Shown here piece by piece: positions 62,230-64,000 of a stretch of DNA of 64,000 nt (position 1 is the stretch's first letter; each line of letters starts with the position of its first letter). A program made the position numbers and the translations under genes. The notes under the pieces are model-generated. The model made no database searches. It was not told the DNA's origin and saw only the letters and a program-made list of their open reading frames with translations. This DNA is from Halalkalibacter nanhaiisediminis. GTDB taxonomy: Bacteria > Bacillota > Bacilli > Bacillales > Bacillaceae_D. Location: the NCBI RefSeq assembly GCF_007830185.1, contig NZ_VLKZ01000001.1:186001-250000 (forward strand), given 5' to 3'.

Positions 62230-63273
62230 TTAATGATGAAGAGTCGTATGTAGAATTTTCGAAAATTCAGCACGAGTAACGTGACCTGAAGGACGATATG
62301 TACCATCATCAAAGCCTTGAACGATTCCGCTTGCTTGAAGAGCATGGATCTCTTCGTATGCCCAATTTGATTGATCGACATCAGTAAAAGTAGAAGCAGA
62401 AGAAGCAGATAATGTTTCTGCATTAACTAGATCAAATGCTTTTGCGAAAAGAACGGCAATTTCTTCACGTGTAACGGGTTGATTCATATTGAATGATCCG
62501 CCTTCAATATAAGAGAAATAACCTGCGCGTTCCATTGCTGCAATAGAAGACGCTGACCAGTGATTAGCTGGTACATCACTATAACCAGTCGTACCATCCG
62601 AAGTAGGTAAGCTTGTTGCACGAGTAATTAATGCGGCAATTTGAGCACGTGTGACCTTATCATTTGGTGCAAACAGACCGTCGCCGTAACCTGTAATCAT
62701 ATTCCCTTTTGAAAGCACCTTTATTTCGTTAAAAGCCCAGTGGGTAGGAAGAACATCACGGTATTCCCCTTCGCCAAGAACACGAGCAGGTTCAGCTTTT
62801 TTAACAGCTACCTCAACCGTTTCATCCTTAATCACTCTTTTTGCGCCTAAGTAACGAGATCCCCAGTAGTAAGGATCATTTACTGATGAAATGGTAATTC
62901 CATTTGAAGAAGAAGCGTGAATAAATTTGCCATCTCCTACATATATTCCTGAGTGGGATGGACCAGGTTTGTATGTTTCAAAGAAAACCAGATCACCTTT
63001 TTTTAAATCAGACTTTGCAATTGCTCTACCTGTATTGTACTGTTCACTTGCAGTACGAGGCATTGATACACCAACTTGATTCATCACATAACGAATGAAG
63101 CCAGAGCAATCGAAGCCACTTGGAGTCGTTCCGCCGAATCGGTAAGGAACACCTAATTGTTCTTTCGCATAACTTACTACGTTATCTCGCGTACTTGCTT
63201 CTGCTGTGTGCGTCTGAATCACGGTCGTAAATAATAGAGCAAACACGATCATAGGGATAAACTTCCTTAACAT
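62230..63273 (-). CDS. SLH-anchored NlpC/P60 endopeptidase
   Basis: 347 residues: signal peptide (about 1-26), NlpC/P60 domain (about 28-150) with Cys56 (FDCSGF), His107 (SHSGIY) and His119, and three SLH repeats (about 168-345). The order is reversed relative to the amidase, with catalysis first. ATG 63273 is used because AGAGGAG is 11 nt upstream; GTG 63285 abuts that site. A consensus WalR box lies upstream and the gene diverges from the S-layer gene. Confidence 0.92.
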   Translation of the reverse strand: MLRKFIPMIVFALLFTTVIQTHTAEASTRDNVVSYAKEQLGVPYRFGGTTPSGFDCSGFIRYVMNQVGVSMPRTASEQYNTGRAIAKSDLKKGDLVFFETYKPGPSHSGIYVGDGKFIHASSSNGITISSVNDPYYWGSRYLGAKRVIKDETVEVAVKKAEPARVLGEGEYRDVLPTHWAFNEIKVLSKGNMITGYGDGLFAPNDKVTRAQIAALITRATSLPTSDGTTGYSDVPANHWSASSIAAMERAGYFSYIEGGSFNMNQPVTREEIAVLFAKAFDLVNAETLSASSASTFTDVDQSNWAYEEIHALQASGIVQGFDDGTYRPSGHVTRAEFSKILHTTLHH

Positions 63274-63396
63274 ACTACTATACACTCCTCTTTGAAACTT
63301 CTTAAAAAAATGACAATATCTATATAAATCATGTTTATTTCTTCATGAACTGGGTAAGTACGAGATTTAGTTTATCACAGAATTTTGTCTTTTTAT

Positions 63397-63413
63397 GTTA
63401 CAAGTTGGTAACA
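63397..63413 (-). promoter_or_regulatory. WalR box upstream of the SLH-NlpC/P60 gene
   Basis: On the minus strand, TGTTAC-CAACT-TGTAAC fits TGTWAH-N5-TGTWAH exactly, about 125 nt before the start. WalR controls cell-wall hydrolases in Firmicutes. Confidence 0.62.
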
Positions 63414-63543
63414 AACTCTCTAAATGCAACTATTACATTTTAAAAACTATTAGGTAAAACAAGAAAAAATATTCCCCAATTTTCATAGAAGAAATACGCA
63501 ATGTTTAATGAAAGACTTCGAAAATATGAATGACTACATAAAT

Positions 63544-63571
63544 TTGACAAAACTATTGAAATTTATATAAC
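63544..63571 (+). promoter_or_regulatory. Upstream promoter (P1) of the S-layer gene
   Basis: TTGACA (63544-63549), a 16-bp spacer, and TATAAC (63566-63571). Confidence 0.55.
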
Positions 63572-63659
63572 TTCATGTAAAATAAGACTTAACTGCCTTT
63601 CCTTATTATGAGAGTCATTGTGAAATCTTAGTGCTTTAGCCATAACTTTTTCATAGTGG

Positions 63660-63688
63660 TTGACATTGTTTGGAATGGAAATTATACT
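63660..63688 (+). promoter_or_regulatory. Main promoter (P2) of the S-layer gene
   Basis: TTGACA (63660-63665), a 17-bp spacer, and TATACT (63683-63688). It gives a leader of about 208 nt with a small CTACT/AGTAG hairpin near 63820. Tandem promoters and long leaders are usual for S-layer genes. Confidence 0.75.
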
Positions 63689-63902
63689 AATCTTGCAAGT
63701 CTTACACCCTGATATTTACTAATGTTAAAGAGAATAGCGCTATCCGAGTTTTTTTAACAATTAACTCTGAAACGTTCATCCTATTACTATCGAACTTCAA
63801 CGCAGCATGGACCGACCTACTAATCAGATAGTAGACGCTCTTTAGCAATTAGTAGAAATACGTACATTCAATTGTACATAATTTAAAGGAGGATTTACCC
63901 AC

Positions 63903-64000
63903 ATGGCTTATCAACCTAAGTCTTACCGTAAGTTTTTAGCAACATCTGTAACAGCTGCAATGGTAGCTACAGTTGCTGCACCATTCGCAACACCTGCTCA
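63903..64000 (+). CDS. S-layer protein precursor, 3' end outside window
   Basis: Only the first 32 codons are present: MAYQPKSYRKFLATSVTAAM and on through a hydrophobic, alanine-rich signal peptide. This N-terminus is typical of Bacillus S-layer proteins. AAAGGAGG (63886-63893) is near-perfect and two strong promoters lie upstream. The neighbouring SLH proteins support the call. The SLH domains themselves are beyond the edge. Confidence 0.8.
   Translation, partial: MAYQPKSYRKFLATSVTAAMVATVAAPFATPA

Overview
The window is a low-to-moderate GC Bacillaceae chromosome segment. Its gene order closely follows the Bacillus subtilis pyrG-ywjG-spo0F-fbaA-ywjH-murAB-glpX-rho-rpmE-tdk-prfA-prmC-spoIIR-ywlC...glyA-upp-atp...spoIID-spoIIQ...spoIIID-mbl-flhO-flhP-fabZ neighbourhood. 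Several features point to an alkaliphile: an atpZ gene ahead of atpI; an ATP synthase a-subunit with Lys179 and Gly211 and a c-subunit with PxxExxP (Pro51-Glu54-Pro57), Val21 and Thr33; very acidic exported proteins; and a set of SLH-anchored exoproteins beside an S-layer gene. Endospore formation is indicated by spo0F, spoIIR, spoIID, spoIIQ and spoIIID.

Layout. 1-9.9 kb: pyrG (5' end outside the window), ywjG on the minus strand, spo0F, central carbon genes (fbaA, transaldolase-like, glpX), murA2, rho, a zinc-free-type L31 gene and tdk. 10-14.2 kb: accessory genes (DUR3-like Na+/solute symporter with a small partner, a lipoprotein, and a CoA-disulfide-reductase-like flavoprotein on the minus strand). 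14.3-23.5 kb: prfA-prmC, spoIIR, a GNAT protein, ywlC (tRNA t6A), mntP, ywlE, rpiB, ywlG, glyA and upp. 23.5-27.1 kb: mnaA and a Vpr-like subtilase lie between upp and the atp operon. 27.2-34.8 kb: atpZIBEFHAGDC. 35-40 kb: ywzB, ywmB, murAA, spoIID, spoIIQ. 40.3-47.8 kb: accessory genes (NERD protein, ABC ATPase, then a CcpA-type cre site and an operon of two small membrane proteins, a DUF4212/VC_2705-type symporter pair, a cNMP/CBS/DUF294 protein and a DEDDh exonuclease). 47.9-52.4 kb: spoIIID, mbl, flhO, flhP, an EpuA-like gene and fabZ. 52.7-64 kb: an envelope island with an acidic lipoprotein, two NlpC/P60 hydrolases, an amidase, a 5'-nucleotidase, an acyltransferase and a subtilase. Four of these exported proteins carry SLH domains. 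The first codons of an S-layer protein lie at the right edge.

The regulatory signals fit the gene functions: a SigH promoter and Spo0A boxes before spo0F, a SigE-like promoter before spoIID, a SigF promoter before spoIIQ, DnaA boxes before and inside ywlC, consensus WalR boxes before two cell-wall hydrolases, and tandem SigA promoters with a long leader before the S-layer gene. The least explained material is intergenic. Three arrays of 20-21 bp repeats lie at 22.6, 38.8 and 40.1 kb. A hairpin-rich repeat leader precedes flhO, and its ends recur around one of those arrays. There is also a highly structured element between glpX and rho, and a duplicated translation-initiation region before atpD. 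Nothing here was checked against a database; all family calls are from reading the sequence.
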